A stretch of DNA of 64,000 nucleotides from Halobacteriales archaeon YIM A00010 (GTDB lineage Archaea > Halobacteriota > Halobacteria > Halobacteriales > Haloarculaceae). The stretch spans positions 2,373,526 to 2,437,525 of the forward strand of contig JAKCFJ010000001.1 in assembly GCA_025041175.1 (NCBI GenBank), in the 5' to 3' direction. The stretch's first letter is position 1. Each line of letters opens with the position of its first letter. Positions 44,196 through 52,679 of the stretch are shown here, one piece after another. The position numbers were made by a program, and so were the translations under genes. The notes under the pieces were generated by a model. That model was given only the letters and a program-made list of their open reading frames with translations, searched no databases and had not been told where the DNA came from.

Positions 44196-46912
44196 CCGAG
44201 ACCGACACCCTCATTTCGAGTGACCGTTCCATGTTGGGTGTGGAGCTTCGCGGACCTGTTGTGGAGGTAGACGAGCCGAGGACAGTGAACACGCGCCACG
44301 GCTCCCGTGAGATCGCTGAGATAACGATGCGTCCGGACCGGGGTGAGGAGCCACCGGTGACCGTTTCCCTGTGGGGGTCGTGGGCCGAGACGGCCGAGCT
44401 CCTCGCCCCGGGGATGACGGTTCTCGTGACCGAGCCGAAACGGGAGGAGTTCCGTGGTGAAACCCAGTACGCGACCACCGCGGAGTCGTACGTCGTCGTG
44501 GAGCCGGAGTTCGTGGTCAACGTGACCGACATCCGCGAGTGGGTACAGTGTCCGCGCCAGTACTACCTGAGCAAGTTCACGAGCGCATCGCTGTCCTATC
44601 CCCTGGTGAAGGGGTCGCTGGTACACGAGGTGTTCGGTGATCTGCTCAGGGACCGCGATCTCGAGGAATCCATTGAGGAGCGGGTCGCGGACGCCGGACT
44701 GAAGCTCGGGTTGCTCGGTCGAGACCGGACGGCAGTCACCGAAGACGTTCGATCGAACGCACAGGCCATCGCGGGGTGGCTCCAGCAGGGAACGCTCACC
44801 GAGCAGGACGAGTGGCGATCCGAGCTGACGCTGATCAGCGAGACGTTCGGGATCAAAGGCCGGGCTGACGCCGTCAGGCGGGGTGGTCCCGTCGAACTCA
44901 AAACGGGAAAGAACACCAACAACGAACCCCGGTTCGAGGACAAGGTGCAGGCGACCTGTTACGCGCTGTTGCTCGGGGAGCACGGGGAGACGCCGGACAC
45001 TGGAACGTTGCTGTACACGAAAAACGCCGCGATCGATCGGACCGAGGAGTCGGGCGATCTCTCCCCCGCCAAGGAGTTCTCGATCGGGTCGGGACTGTTG
45101 CAGTTCGTTGTTCGCGCGCGAAACGAACTCGCCGCCATGGAGTACGACCTGTCGGTTCCCACGGGGTACGAAAGCAATGCGGTCTGTGAGTACTGTTTCG
45201 AACAGGACACGTGCATGGCCGTCTCCGGCCGGCTCGATCAGGAGTCGAAAGCGGGCACGGTCGGGGCAGCGCTCCCGGCGGCAGAACGGGAGTATTTCGA
45301 CCGGTTCTACCGCGCGATCGAGACCGAGCGCCGGGAGATCCACCGCGAGTACGTGAAGCTGTGGACCCAGTCCGCGACCGAACGCGCGGCCGACGACAGG
45401 GCACTCATCGACCTCCGGCCCCAGGGACAGAACCAGCGAGCCGACGGGACGTGGGAGCTGGCGGCGGCGGGTGAGAGCGCCGTGTCGAAGATCCGCGAGG
45501 GCGACGTCGTGCTCGCTAGCGACGGTCATCCGACGCAGGGCGACGCCGAACTCGCGCGGGTCGTCCGGCTCCAAGCGGACGCGAGCGGAACCGCGGAGAT
45601 CGTCGTCCACGCGGACGAGCCGGTCGAACTCCGTCGCCTCGACGTGTACCCCTCCGATTACGGCGTTAACGGGCTGTTGACGGCGGTACACGACGCCGTG
45701 TTGAAGGGATCGCAACGCCGGCGCGACCTCCTGTTCGGGCGGCGCGATCCCGTGTTTGGGGAGACCGACGCGACGTTCGTCGACAACAACGCTGCACAGG
45801 ATCGGGCCGTCCGGCGGGCGGTGACCGCAGAAGACTGTGCGCTCATCCACGGCCCGCCCGGAACGGGGAAAACGCACACGCTGGCGCGGGCGGTGCGAGC
45901 GCTCTGTGAGCGCGGCGAACGGGTGTTGCTGGCGGCGTTCACGAACCGCGCGGTCGACAACGCGCTCGAGTGCCTCCGCGAACAGGGCTTTACGGAGTTC
46001 GTCCGGATCGGCACTGAACACGGCGTCAGCGAATCGATGCAGGACGCCAGACTCGACTACCGGGGCGATCCCGAAGAACGCGCCGAGACGCTCCGGAACG
46101 CACCCGTCGTTGCTGGGACCGCTGCCACGTGTGGCTCGCCAGTGCTCAAAGAGTGCGCGTTCGACGTGGCGATCGTGGACGAGGCCAGCCAGCTCACCGA
46201 GCCGGGGACGCTTGCGGCCATCAACCTCGCCGAGCGGTTCGTGCTCGTGGGCGATCACAAACAGCTCCCGCCGGTCGTCAGGGACGACGACTCCGATCTG
46301 CAAACCTCGTTGTTCGAGCGGCTCATCGAACGATATCCCGAGGCGTCGGTGACGCTCGACAAACAGTATCGGATGGCCCAGCGCATCCAGTATTTCTCTT
46401 CGAGAGCGTTTTACGACGGCCAGCTCCGCCCGGCGACGCCAGCGGTTGCCAGCCAGCAGCTGGCAGAGCTACCGTCGGTCTCTACCGAGGCGCTTCCCTC
46501 TGGGTTGCGAGATTCGGTGGCGTTCGTCGATCCCGACGGCACGGCGACCGGAAACGTGAACCGAACGGAAGCCGAGCGCGTCGCAGAGATCGTCGACGCC
46601 TACCGATCTGCCGGGGTTGCCCCGGATGATATCGGCGTCATCGCCCCGTTTCGCGCGCAAGTGGCGGCCATCACACGGTGCGTTCCGAACGACATCACTG
46701 TCGACACGGTCGATCGGTTCCAAGGCTCCTCGCGGGCGGTGATCGTCGTCTCCTTCGTCGCCACTGACGCGCTCGACAGCCCCATCTTCGAGGACCGCCG
46801 GCGCGTGAACGTGGCGCTCACGCGGGCAAAAAAGGCGCTCTGTCTCGTTGGCGACGAGGAGGCGCTCCGGAGCGATCCGTTCTACGAACGGCTGTTGGAG
46901 TGGGCGCAGTGA
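44192..46912 (+). CDS. Dna2-like Cas4-type nuclease/SF1B helicase
   Basis: A 906-residue multidomain protein. Residues ~1-105: OB-fold-like region. Residues ~110-350: RecB/Cas4-type nuclease with first cluster Cys in WVQCPRQYYLSK, VKGSLVHEVFGDLL, the catalytic Asp in IKGRADAV, Glu-x-Lys in VELKTGKN, and the remaining cysteines in CEYCFEQDTC, giving an Fe-S cluster. Residues ~550-900: helicase with Walker A HGPPGTGKTHT, IVDEASQLTEPG, GDHKQLPPVV, LDKQYRM and RRVNVALTRAKKALCLVGD. This order matches eukaryal/archaeal Dna2. Start is GTG overlapping the previous stop. Likely acts in DNA-end resection or flap processing together with the HerA-like ATPase. Confidence 0.88.
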   Translation: MTETDTLISSDRSMLGVELRGPVVEVDEPRTVNTRHGSREIAEITMRPDRGEEPPVTVSLWGSWAETAELLAPGMTVLVTEPKREEFRGETQYATTAESYVVVEPEFVVNVTDIREWVQCPRQYYLSKFTSASLSYPLVKGSLVHEVFGDLLRDRDLEESIEERVADAGLKLGLLGRDRTAVTEDVRSNAQAIAGWLQQGTLTEQDEWRSELTLISETFGIKGRADAVRRGGPVELKTGKNTNNEPRFEDKVQATCYALLLGEHGETPDTGTLLYTKNAAIDRTEESGDLSPAKEFSIGSGLLQFVVRARNELAAMEYDLSVPTGYESNAVCEYCFEQDTCMAVSGRLDQESKAGTVGAALPAAEREYFDRFYRAIETERREIHREYVKLWTQSATERAADDRALIDLRPQGQNQRADGTWELAAAGESAVSKIREGDVVLASDGHPTQGDAELARVVRLQADASGTAEIVVHADEPVELRRLDVYPSDYGVNGLLTAVHDAVLKGSQRRRDLLFGRRDPVFGETDATFVDNNAAQDRAVRRAVTAEDCALIHGPPGTGKTHTLARAVRALCERGERVLLAAFTNRAVDNALECLREQGFTEFVRIGTEHGVSESMQDARLDYRGDPEERAETLRNAPVVAGTAATCGSPVLKECAFDVAIVDEASQLTEPGTLAAINLAERFVLVGDHKQLPPVVRDDDSDLQTSLFERLIERYPEASVTLDKQYRMAQRIQYFSSRAFYDGQLRPATPAVASQQLAELPSVSTEALPSGLRDSVAFVDPDGTATGNVNRTEAERVAEIVDAYRSAGVAPDDIGVIAPFRAQVAAITRCVPNDITVDTVDRFQGSSRAVIVVSFVATDALDSPIFEDRRRVNVALTRAKKALCLVGDEEALRSDPFYERLLEWAQ

Positions 46913-47052
46913 TCTGTGTCGCAGTTTGATCCAATTCAGGTCAGCAGTTGTTGATTGGCTGTCGAACGACCGCCAAATCGATACCGGTTTTTCTAGCAGT
47001 AGCGGTTATAACGAGTCAGTGAGATGGCAGACACGATCGGAGGCTCTCGTTC

Positions 47053-47733
47053 ATGACACAGCCAACGCAAGACGATGAGACGGTCAAGGAACTCGTCCAA
47101 CAACACTGGAATGGCCGGGCAGCGACGTTCGACGAGGAGAGCCACCACGGGATCCATTCCGACGACCAACACGACCGTTGGCTCACAGTGTTGCGCGAGT
47201 GGACAGGCGGCGATTCTCTTCGCGTACTCGATGTCGGTTGTGGGACAGGCGTTGTCTCGTTACTGTTGGCAGAGCTCGGCCATGATGTCGTGGGGGTAGA
47301 CTTCGCTCCGGAGATGCTCGAACACGCCCGAGCGAAGGCTCGACAGACAAACCACTCGATCACGTTCCACCGAGGGGACGCGGAGACCCTCGCATTGCTA
47401 GACGATACCGTCGAGCTGGTCACTGCTCGCCACCTCGTCTGGACGCTCCCCAATCCGACTGCGATACTTCAAGAGTGGCAACGAGTCGTCGAGCCAGGTG
47501 GCCGGATTCTCCTGATCGAAGGATACTGGAACCACGACGAGCCGTGGGACGAATACGAGCACATGCACGACGATCTCCCGATGTACGATGGCCGACCGCC
47601 AGAGGAACTGAGCGACGTGCTTGTCCAAGCGGGGCTCTCCGACACCACGCACGAACCGCTGATGGATGCGACACTGTGGGGACGGGAACCCCACCACGAC
47701 TACTACATTATGAGCGGCAAAGTCCCCCGTTGA
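47053..47733 (+). CDS. Class I SAM-dependent methyltransferase
   Basis: A 226-residue methyltransferase of the UbiE/Methyltransf_11 type. SAM-binding motif LRVLDVGCGTGVVSLLLAEL near residue 57; VVGVDFAPEMLEHARAKARQ; and ARHLVWTLPNPTAILQEWQR followed by VVEPGGRILLIEGYW. It begins FDEESHHGIHSDDQHDRW, as in small-molecule methyltransferases. A TATA-like GTTATAAC lies at about 47003-47010. It sits between the Dna2-like gene and a short degenerate copy of a similar helicase end. The substrate is unknown. Confidence 0.83.
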   Translation: MTQPTQDDETVKELVQQHWNGRAATFDEESHHGIHSDDQHDRWLTVLREWTGGDSLRVLDVGCGTGVVSLLLAELGHDVVGVDFAPEMLEHARAKARQTNHSITFHRGDAETLALLDDTVELVTARHLVWTLPNPTAILQEWQRVVEPGGRILLIEGYWNHDEPWDEYEHMHDDLPMYDGRPPEELSDVLVQAGLSDTTHEPLMDATLWGREPHHDYYIMSGKVPR

Positions 47734-48034
47734 TGGCGCGCTCGATGCCTGTCCTGAGCATTCGTCGGCCGCCGCATAGCGGGTGGGAGGTCTCTTCTAT
47801 GACACCCTCAGCACTATCTAGGTTATCGATGATACTTATGTACGTAACCGAAACACACGGTTCAGGCTCTTCGAATTCTTCACAGCCCCATCTTCGAGAA
47901 CTGCCGACGCGTGAACGTGGCGCTCACACGGGCGAAAAAAGCGTACTGTCCCGTGGGCGAAATAGGTGTCGCCGTGTGTTACCGCCGATCACCCAACGAA
48001 AAGGCTGAACCGTTCGGCCCGCCTCTGGGAGACA
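47734..48034. other. Intergenic region with helicase gene fragment
   Basis: 301 bases. Apart from the helicase-like fragment at 47881-47960 I see no gene. The left part (47734-47880) has no recognised feature. Confidence 0.5.
47881..47960 (+). pseudogene. Remnant of a Dna2-like helicase C-terminus
   Basis: This 80-base stretch closely matches 46778-46857 near the end of the Dna2-like gene. Both contain CCCCATCTTCGAG, GCGTGAACGTGGCGCTCAC and CGGGC(A/G)AAAAAAG. The translated remnant reads RRVNVALTRAKKAYCPVGE, the last conserved helicase motif, with no upstream helicase domain and no similarity after it. The divergence suggests an old duplication or the last trace of a paralogous SF1 helicase. 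Confidence 0.75.
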
Positions 48035-48613
48035 ATGGTCAGCGTGGACGACGATCCGATCGCACTCGTCCCCTCCAGACACGAGGCGTGGCGTGAACGC
48101 TATCGGGCCGAACGGGACCGGATACGCGCCGTTCTCTCGGATCGATCGCTCGAAACACAGCTCCAACGGATCGAACACGTCGGTTCGACGGCCGTTCCGG
48201 ATCTCCCGGCGAAGGACATCGTGGATCTCGACATCGTCGTTGCCGACAGTGCGGTGGGTACGGTTTCACGAACGCTCGAGCGCGAACTCGGCGGGAGCCG
48301 CGTCGAGAACACCGACAGGTGGCAGCCCGTCTTTCGGGTGCACGACAGCCAGCGGTTCAATAATCACGTGTTCGGGCTGTCAGACGAGGGTTGGAAGATC
48401 AGCGTCGTGACCCGCGACGTGCTCCAGAGACGCCCGGAGCTTCGCAAGGAGTACGCCCGATTGAAACGCGAACTCACGGAGCAACACGACGACATCACGG
48501 CGTACTCCCGGGGAAAAACGCGGTTCGTCGAGCGCGTGCTCGCTGTCGCTCGGGCCGATGCCGGTCTGGCGTACGAGTTCGCCGTTCCGACGTGTGAAAC
48601 ACACCCCGACTAA
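48035..48613 (+). CDS. GrpB-family nucleotidyltransferase-like protein
   Basis: A 192-residue member of the GrpB/UPF0157 nucleotidyltransferase fold. It shows RIEHVGSTAVPDLPAKDIVD, the GS-x-A...D-x-D active-site pattern, and then LDIVVADS. RFNNHVFGLSDEGWKISVVT and LRKEYARLKRELTEQHDDI near the C-terminus are typical of the family (conserved H and the K-x2-Y-x2-L pattern). Its substrate is unknown in archaea. ATG 48035 begins the conserved part; further upstream codons run into the helicase remnant. It is convergent with the YlbF-like gene. Confidence 0.82.
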   Translation: MVSVDDDPIALVPSRHEAWRERYRAERDRIRAVLSDRSLETQLQRIEHVGSTAVPDLPAKDIVDLDIVVADSAVGTVSRTLERELGGSRVENTDRWQPVFRVHDSQRFNNHVFGLSDEGWKISVVTRDVLQRRPELRKEYARLKRELTEQHDDITAYSRGKTRFVERVLAVARADAGLAYEFAVPTCETHPD

Positions 48614-48643
48614 CTCGGCTTCCTGATCGGGAGCCGGTTGATC

Positions 48644-49045
48644 TCAATCCTGACAACAGCCGCCGGCTTTCTCGCCGAAATCGACGGCCAGCGGCGCGGA
48701 GATCATCTCGTTGAGTTCCTGGAGTTCGAGTTCGAGCTCCGATTGCAGCTCGAGGAACTCGCTCATCACCGGCACGTCGTGGAGTTCCTCCTGGGCGGCC
48801 TGTAGCTCCCGGAGGTCCTCGTTGGTCGCGTTGCCGGTCTGGCGCGCGAGCATGAACTCTTCGCGCAACTGCTCGAACTGTTGGACCTTCTGTTGGGCCT
48901 CCTCGCTCTCCTCGACGCGCGCTTTGGCCTCGAGAAACTCCTGGTACGTCGGGAGCTGGGTGATCGCCTCTCCGAGATCGCTCGCCAGCTCGGTGACCGT
49001 CGCCTCGGACGCCAGTTCGGCGTCAGCTGTCGTCTCGGTGCTCAT
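48644..49045 (-). CDS. YlbF/YmcA-family protein
   Basis: A 133-residue all-helical protein. The central helices (AITQLPTYQEFLEAKARVEE, QQKVQQFEQLREEFMLARQT) match the Com_YlbF fold. Bacillus members form a complex with YaaT that binds Fe-S clusters and guides RNase Y. The C-terminus ends DFGEKAGGCCQD, a pair of adjacent cysteines that could bind a metal cluster. Archaea lack RNase Y, so the partner here is unknown. The ATG at 49045 is preferred over two codons upstream. It is transcribed alone, as far as can be seen. Confidence 0.82.
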   Translation of the reverse strand: MSTETTADAELASEATVTELASDLGEAITQLPTYQEFLEAKARVEESEEAQQKVQQFEQLREEFMLARQTGNATNEDLRELQAAQEELHDVPVMSEFLELQSELELELQELNEMISAPLAVDFGEKAGGCCQD

Positions 49046-49226
49046 ACCCACGATTGGTGATCGAGCGGTTTAGGTATGCCGAACGCCACGGGAACTAGCG
49101 AACGACGCAGGCTGAGGATCGCTCAGACGGCTTGGGGTACTACTTCCTGTCCTGTATCTGCTGGTCCACCGTGGCATATTTTGTACTATACTAGCGTGGA
49201 TCAGTGTATCGTAGGATCTTGCAGTG

Positions 49227-49679
49227 TTATCCGACAAAACGTGCAGCCAGTTCGAGTTGGAGACAATAGACGCTCACGACGGCACAAAGTATGCTTCCGA
49301 GGCTGTATCCGATGTAGAAGAGGTACCCTGTCCAGAGCTGGATCCCCACGAGTCCGAAGAGCCACGCGAGCCCACCGAAGACGACCGGCCATCCGATCCA
49401 CAACACGAGCAGGTAGTCAAGCCGTTGGCCGTATTCGTGGATCTCTTGTTCGGCATGCTCAGTTCGGCGTGCCACCCAGAGGTAACCCCCAATAAACGCT
49501 ATCGCGAGAACAATAGTGACCTCACGCCCATACGAGATGTTGATTGAACCAGACCGTGTTCGCATTAGATATTTGAAATATATGTCGGTTATTGTACCAA
49601 CTATAACTAGTGCAGTGAGCACCCACTGGAGCCCTCCAAGCAATCGGGAGCCCAGCGTGGGTGAATACTCTTCCGCCAT
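49227..49679 (-). CDS. Four-helix membrane protein of unknown function
   Basis: A 150-residue protein. Four hydrophobic helices: LQWVLTALVIVGTITDIYFK, VTIVLAIAFIGGYLWVARRT, LLVLWIGWPVVFGGLAWLFG and YLFYIGYSLGSILCAVVSVY. A charged cytosolic loop (TEHAEQEIHEYGQRLD) separates helices 2 and 3. I do not recognise a named family. The longer upstream frame is rejected because it overlaps the small plus-strand gene at 49739-49918 and has a basic, non-haloarchaeal composition; ATG 49679 (MAEEYSPTLGS) is the likely start. Moderate A/T content hints at recent gain. Confidence 0.62.
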   Translation of the reverse strand: MAEEYSPTLGSRLLGGLQWVLTALVIVGTITDIYFKYLMRTRSGSINISYGREVTIVLAIAFIGGYLWVARRTEHAEQEIHEYGQRLDYLLVLWIGWPVVFGGLAWLFGLVGIQLWTGYLFYIGYSLGSILCAVVSVYCLQLELAARFVG

Positions 49680-49738
49680 TGCGACCACAGTAATTGATAG
49701 ATTGCTAACATCCTGTCGATTTGTGAGTTCTGAGCGAC

Positions 49739-49918
49739 GTGCTCGACGACGAATCGATACGGGAGATGATAGAGGTGCTGTCGGATCTCGATCCGGCGGA
49801 CACCGAACGACACGCCGTCCGTTCGAGCGCAACGGCCGAAGATCTCCCGATAGCGGCGTTTGCAGGCCAACAGGTTCGCGTCGACAGCACTAGCGGAACC
49901 GTCGATGTCCTCGAGTGA
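49739..49918 (+). CDS. Small acidic protein upstream of dph2
   Basis: A 59-residue ORF with GTG start: LDDESIREMIEVLSDLDPAD, then a region ending VRVDSTSGTVDVLE. It is acidic, has haloarchaeal-like codon use, and ends 65 bases before dph2. Composition is that of a real protein, whereas the opposite strand reads basic, nonsense-like sequence here. No family recognised; no cysteine or membrane segment. It may be co-transcribed with dph2. Confidence 0.45.
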   Translation: MLDDESIREMIEVLSDLDPADTERHAVRSSATAEDLPIAAFAGQQVRVDSTSGTVDVLE

Positions 49919-49983
49919 GCGAATCTGCACCCGTCACGCGCTGAACCACACGCGTTATCCGCACCGATCCACTGGAACGGACA

Positions 49984-51030
49984 ATGAGCCACGGATCGTC
50001 AGGATCGGAGCGTTCGGAGGGCGATCTCCGGAAAACGGGACTATCGCTTAAACACGACCGCGAGTGGGATTACGAACTCGACCGGATCGTTTCGGCAGTC
50101 GACGAGCGGGACGCGGACACCGTCGGGTTGCAGTTTCCGGAGGGACTGAAACGGCGCGGTCCGGCGGTCGCGGACGACCTCCGCGAACTGCTCGGGGACG
50201 ACGTTCACGTGATGATTTCGGGCCAGCCCTGTTACGGTGCGTGTGATCTAGATACGTATCTCATGCGCCGAACGGACGTGTTCGTGCATTTCGGCCACTC
50301 CCCGATGAAAGAATCGGAGAAGATCATCTACGTGCCGCTGTTCTCGAACGTCGATGTCACGCCCATCATGGAAGAGGCGACCGACGAGCTTCCCGAGGAA
50401 GAGACGGGACTGGTCACGACCGCCCAGCACATGAACCGGTTCGAGGAGATGCGGTCGTGGCTCGAAGAACGCGGCTACACGGTCCACACCCGACGCGGGG
50501 ACGATCGGCTCACCCACGAGGGGCAGGTGCTCGGCTGTAACTACGCGAGCGCCGACATCGACGCGGACCAGATCCTCTACGTCGGTGGCGGAAAGTTCCA
50601 CCCGCTCGGGCTGGCGATGGAACACCCCGACAAACGGGTCGTCATCGCCGATCCGGTGAACAACGTCGTCACCGTCGCTGACACGGAGAAGTTCATGAAA
50701 CAGCGCTACGGCGCGGTCCACCGCGCGATGGACGCAGAGCGCTGGGGCGTGGTCTTCTGTACGAAGATCGGTCAGGGACGGTGGGAGGTCGCCACGGAGA
50801 TCGTCGAGGACAACGACGACGCGTATCTCATCACGATGGACGAGGTAACCCCCGACCGGCTGCGAAACTTCGGTTTCGATGCGTTCGTGAACACCGGCTG
50901 TCCGCGCATCACGACCGACGACGGGCCGCAGTTCCACAAACCGATGCTCACGCCCGGCGAGTACGAGATCGCCGTCGGTAACAAGCCCCTGGATTCGCTG
51001 TCCTTCGATACGTTCCACGGCACGTGGTGA
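49984..51030 (+). CDS. dph2: Diphthamide synthesis protein Dph2
   Basis: A 348-residue radical-SAM-like (non-classical) enzyme that transfers the 3-amino-3-carboxypropyl group from SAM to a histidine of elongation factor 2. Three cysteines for the Fe-S cluster are widely spaced as expected: CYGACDLDTYLMRR near residue 85, VLGCNYASADIDADQILYVG near 185, and FVNTGCPRITTDDG near 300. The N-terminus carries TVGLQFPEGLKRRGPAVADD, typical of archaeal Dph2. Length and domain order match the archaeal homodimeric enzyme. The methyltransferase gene follows after 40 bases. Confidence 0.95.
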   Translation: MSHGSSGSERSEGDLRKTGLSLKHDREWDYELDRIVSAVDERDADTVGLQFPEGLKRRGPAVADDLRELLGDDVHVMISGQPCYGACDLDTYLMRRTDVFVHFGHSPMKESEKIIYVPLFSNVDVTPIMEEATDELPEEETGLVTTAQHMNRFEEMRSWLEERGYTVHTRRGDDRLTHEGQVLGCNYASADIDADQILYVGGGKFHPLGLAMEHPDKRVVIADPVNNVVTVADTEKFMKQRYGAVHRAMDAERWGVVFCTKIGQGRWEVATEIVEDNDDAYLITMDEVTPDRLRNFGFDAFVNTGCPRITTDDGPQFHKPMLTPGEYEIAVGNKPLDSLSFDTFHGTW

Positions 51031-51070
51031 ATTGTGGCCTGTTTTTGACCGTGGCGACGATACACCATTC

Positions 51071-51682
51071 ATGCGACGGGGTGCGCTCGAACGCGCGTTG
51101 TCGGTGGTCACCGGCTTCGAGGAGCCGTCTCCCCGGCTGGAGCAGTATCCCACGCCGGCGGACATCGCGGCCCACCTCGTTCATCTCGCGGCTGTGCAAG
51201 GGGATCTCGAACGAACCATTGTGGATCTCGGAACGGGAACCGGAATGCTCGCGCTCGGCGCGGTGCTGTCCGGCGCTCCCCGTGTGGTCGGAATCGACCG
51301 CGACCGGCGCGCGCTCACACGCGCCCGAGAGAACGAACGGCGCGTAGCGCCACCGACGAGACCGGATTGGGTGTGTGGAGACGCGACCGATCCTCCGCTC
51401 GCCGTCGAGAACGCGACGGTGGTGATGAACCCACCGTTCGGTGCCCAGCGCGGGACCGAACACGCAGATAGGGCGTTTCTCGACGCGACGGCCGACATCG
51501 CGGGGGTCTCCTACTCGATCCACAACGCGGGGAGCCGCTCGTTCGTCGAGGCCTTTGCCGAGGAACGTGGCGGCACCGTCACCCACGCCTTCGCCGTCGA
51601 TCTCGATCTTCCGCGGCAGTTCGACTTTCACACCGAGGCGCGCCGAACGATCGATGCCGAAGCCTACCGGATCGAGTGGTGA
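51071..51682 (+). CDS. METTL5-like N6-adenine (rRNA) methyltransferase
   Basis: A 203-residue methyltransferase. The N-terminal segment RRGALERALSVVTGFEEPSP, then LEQYPTPADIAAHLVHLAAV, matches archaeal and eukaryal METTL5 homologues. SAM-binding motif IVDLGTGTGMLALGAVLSG and catalytic NPPF in TVVMNPPFGAQRGTEHADR. Human METTL5 methylates adenine in 18S rRNA; the archaeal target is expected to be 16S rRNA, an inference from family. ATG 51071 chosen because it starts the conserved N-terminus. It lies downstream of dph2, so two translation-modifying genes are paired. Confidence 0.85.
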   Translation: MRRGALERALSVVTGFEEPSPRLEQYPTPADIAAHLVHLAAVQGDLERTIVDLGTGTGMLALGAVLSGAPRVVGIDRDRRALTRARENERRVAPPTRPDWVCGDATDPPLAVENATVVMNPPFGAQRGTEHADRAFLDATADIAGVSYSIHNAGSRSFVEAFAEERGGTVTHAFAVDLDLPRQFDFHTEARRTIDAEAYRIEW

Positions 51683-51770
51683 GGCCTGTCGAGAAGCGTG
51701 CGGTGTTGGAGCGGCTGCAGGCCGTTTGCTGACATTCGATCATCTAGTGAATCTTGCCCACTTGGAAGCT

Positions 51771-51878
51771 ATACTGTCGGTCATAAGTATATAACTAGAA
51801 ATTGATACTTCGGGAACATGGAGCGCGCTGCTGGCTGAACCGGCGTCCGAGTGTTCACAGATCTATGACCGACAGTAT
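51771..51878. mobile_element. ATACTGTCGG-family miniature element, inverted copy
   Basis: A 108-base element with 15-base perfect inverted termini (ATACTGTCGGTCATA and its complement). Its reverse complement matches the left ~75 bases of the copy at 6788-6896, including CAGCCAGCAGCGCGCTCCATG. It lies between the METTL5-like gene and the VapBC module, in a 347-base gap that otherwise holds no gene. Confidence 0.85.
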
Positions 51879-52015
51879 AGCGATGATGGTCTTGTCGTAG
51901 TGGATGTTGATCCAATTCTCGGTGGAGACACCCCAGTGGGTGATTCGAGACGCCAGTCACTAATCGAGATGAAACGACACGCTCACGGGCGAAACAGCAA
52001 AGTCCTCCGGTGTAT

Positions 52016-52025
52016 ACATCGATGT
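52016..52025. promoter_or_regulatory. Possible VapBC autoregulatory operator
   Basis: ACATCGATGT is a perfect 10-base palindrome ending five bases before the antitoxin ATG. Antitoxins of this type commonly repress their own operon by binding such palindromes. Inferred from position. Confidence 0.4.
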
Positions 52026-52029
52026 GTAG

Positions 52030-52242
52030 ATGGTTGATAAGACCATTCGTGTCTCCGAACAGACGTGGCGAAAGCTTCGCGCCCGCAAACGCGGGAACGA
52101 GAGTTTCGAGGCAGTCATCGAGCGCGAGCTAGCAGACGACGATCCTCTAGCTGGGTTCGGAGCGTGGAGTGACACGACCATCGACGAGTCGGTCCGTGAG
52201 GTCAAACAGGAGATGAACGAGGATTTCGAAGCGGGGCTATGA
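52030..52242 (+). CDS. vapB: VapB-type antitoxin
   Basis: A 70-residue protein starting MVDKTIRVSEQTWRKLRARK, a ribbon-helix-helix-like DNA-binding N-terminus seen in haloarchaeal DUF7557/VapB antitoxins. The acidic C-terminal part (DESVREVKQEMNEDFEAGL) would bind the toxin. Its stop overlaps the toxin start by ATGA. Together they form a type II toxin-antitoxin module that probably represses itself through the palindrome at 52016. Confidence 0.8.
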   Translation: MVDKTIRVSEQTWRKLRARKRGNESFEAVIERELADDDPLAGFGAWSDTTIDESVREVKQEMNEDFEAGL

Positions 52243-52634
52243 AGGTCCTCGATAGTAGCTACTGCGCTGACTTCCTCCGGGGTCGCACCTCGGCCAAAGA
52301 GTATCGGCTTGCTCATCCGGACGAGAGCTTCGTTCTTACGTCCGTCGGCTGTTACGAACTGTACCACGGGGCCGTGAAGGAAGGCCGCGATCCGGTTCTC
52401 ATTGACGACGACCTCCCGTGGGTGGAGCGGCTGGACTACACCCGATCGCATGCTCTGGAAGGCGCACGCATCCGGCAGGAACTGGAGGAGCAAGGCCAGC
52501 GGATTCAACACCCAGAAATGATGATCGCTGGCGTCGCGCAGTCGCTCGACGTACCGCTCGTCACTGCTGACGGAGGATTCGAACGCATCGTCGGTCTCGA
52601 TATCGACAACCACCGAGAGATGTACGAGTCATAG
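52239..52634 (+). CDS. vapC: VapC-type PIN-domain toxin
   Basis: A 131-residue PIN-domain ribonuclease. Acidic active-site residues are expected at D5 in MKVLDSSYCADFLRG, Glu in SVGCYELYHGAV near residue 41, and Asp residues near the C-terminus in PLVTADGGFERI. The segment IQHPEMMIAGVAQSLDVPLV corresponds to the conserved D-x-x-I-A helix region, with Glu replacing the usual Asp. VapC toxins cut tRNA or rRNA; the target here is unknown. It is translationally coupled to the antitoxin. Confidence 0.85.
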   Translation: MKVLDSSYCADFLRGRTSAKEYRLAHPDESFVLTSVGCYELYHGAVKEGRDPVLIDDDLPWVERLDYTRSHALEGARIRQELEEQGQRIQHPEMMIAGVAQSLDVPLVTADGGFERIVGLDIDNHREMYES

Positions 52635-52679
52635 CGAGTGTGTACCGGCATCACTGGTTGTGTGACGGATGGAGCGGAA

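Noticed and set aside
51960-52613. Long minus-strand frame over the VapBC region
   Set aside because: It is a shadow of the two plus-strand genes, which have clear antitoxin and PIN-domain features and an ATGA overlap.
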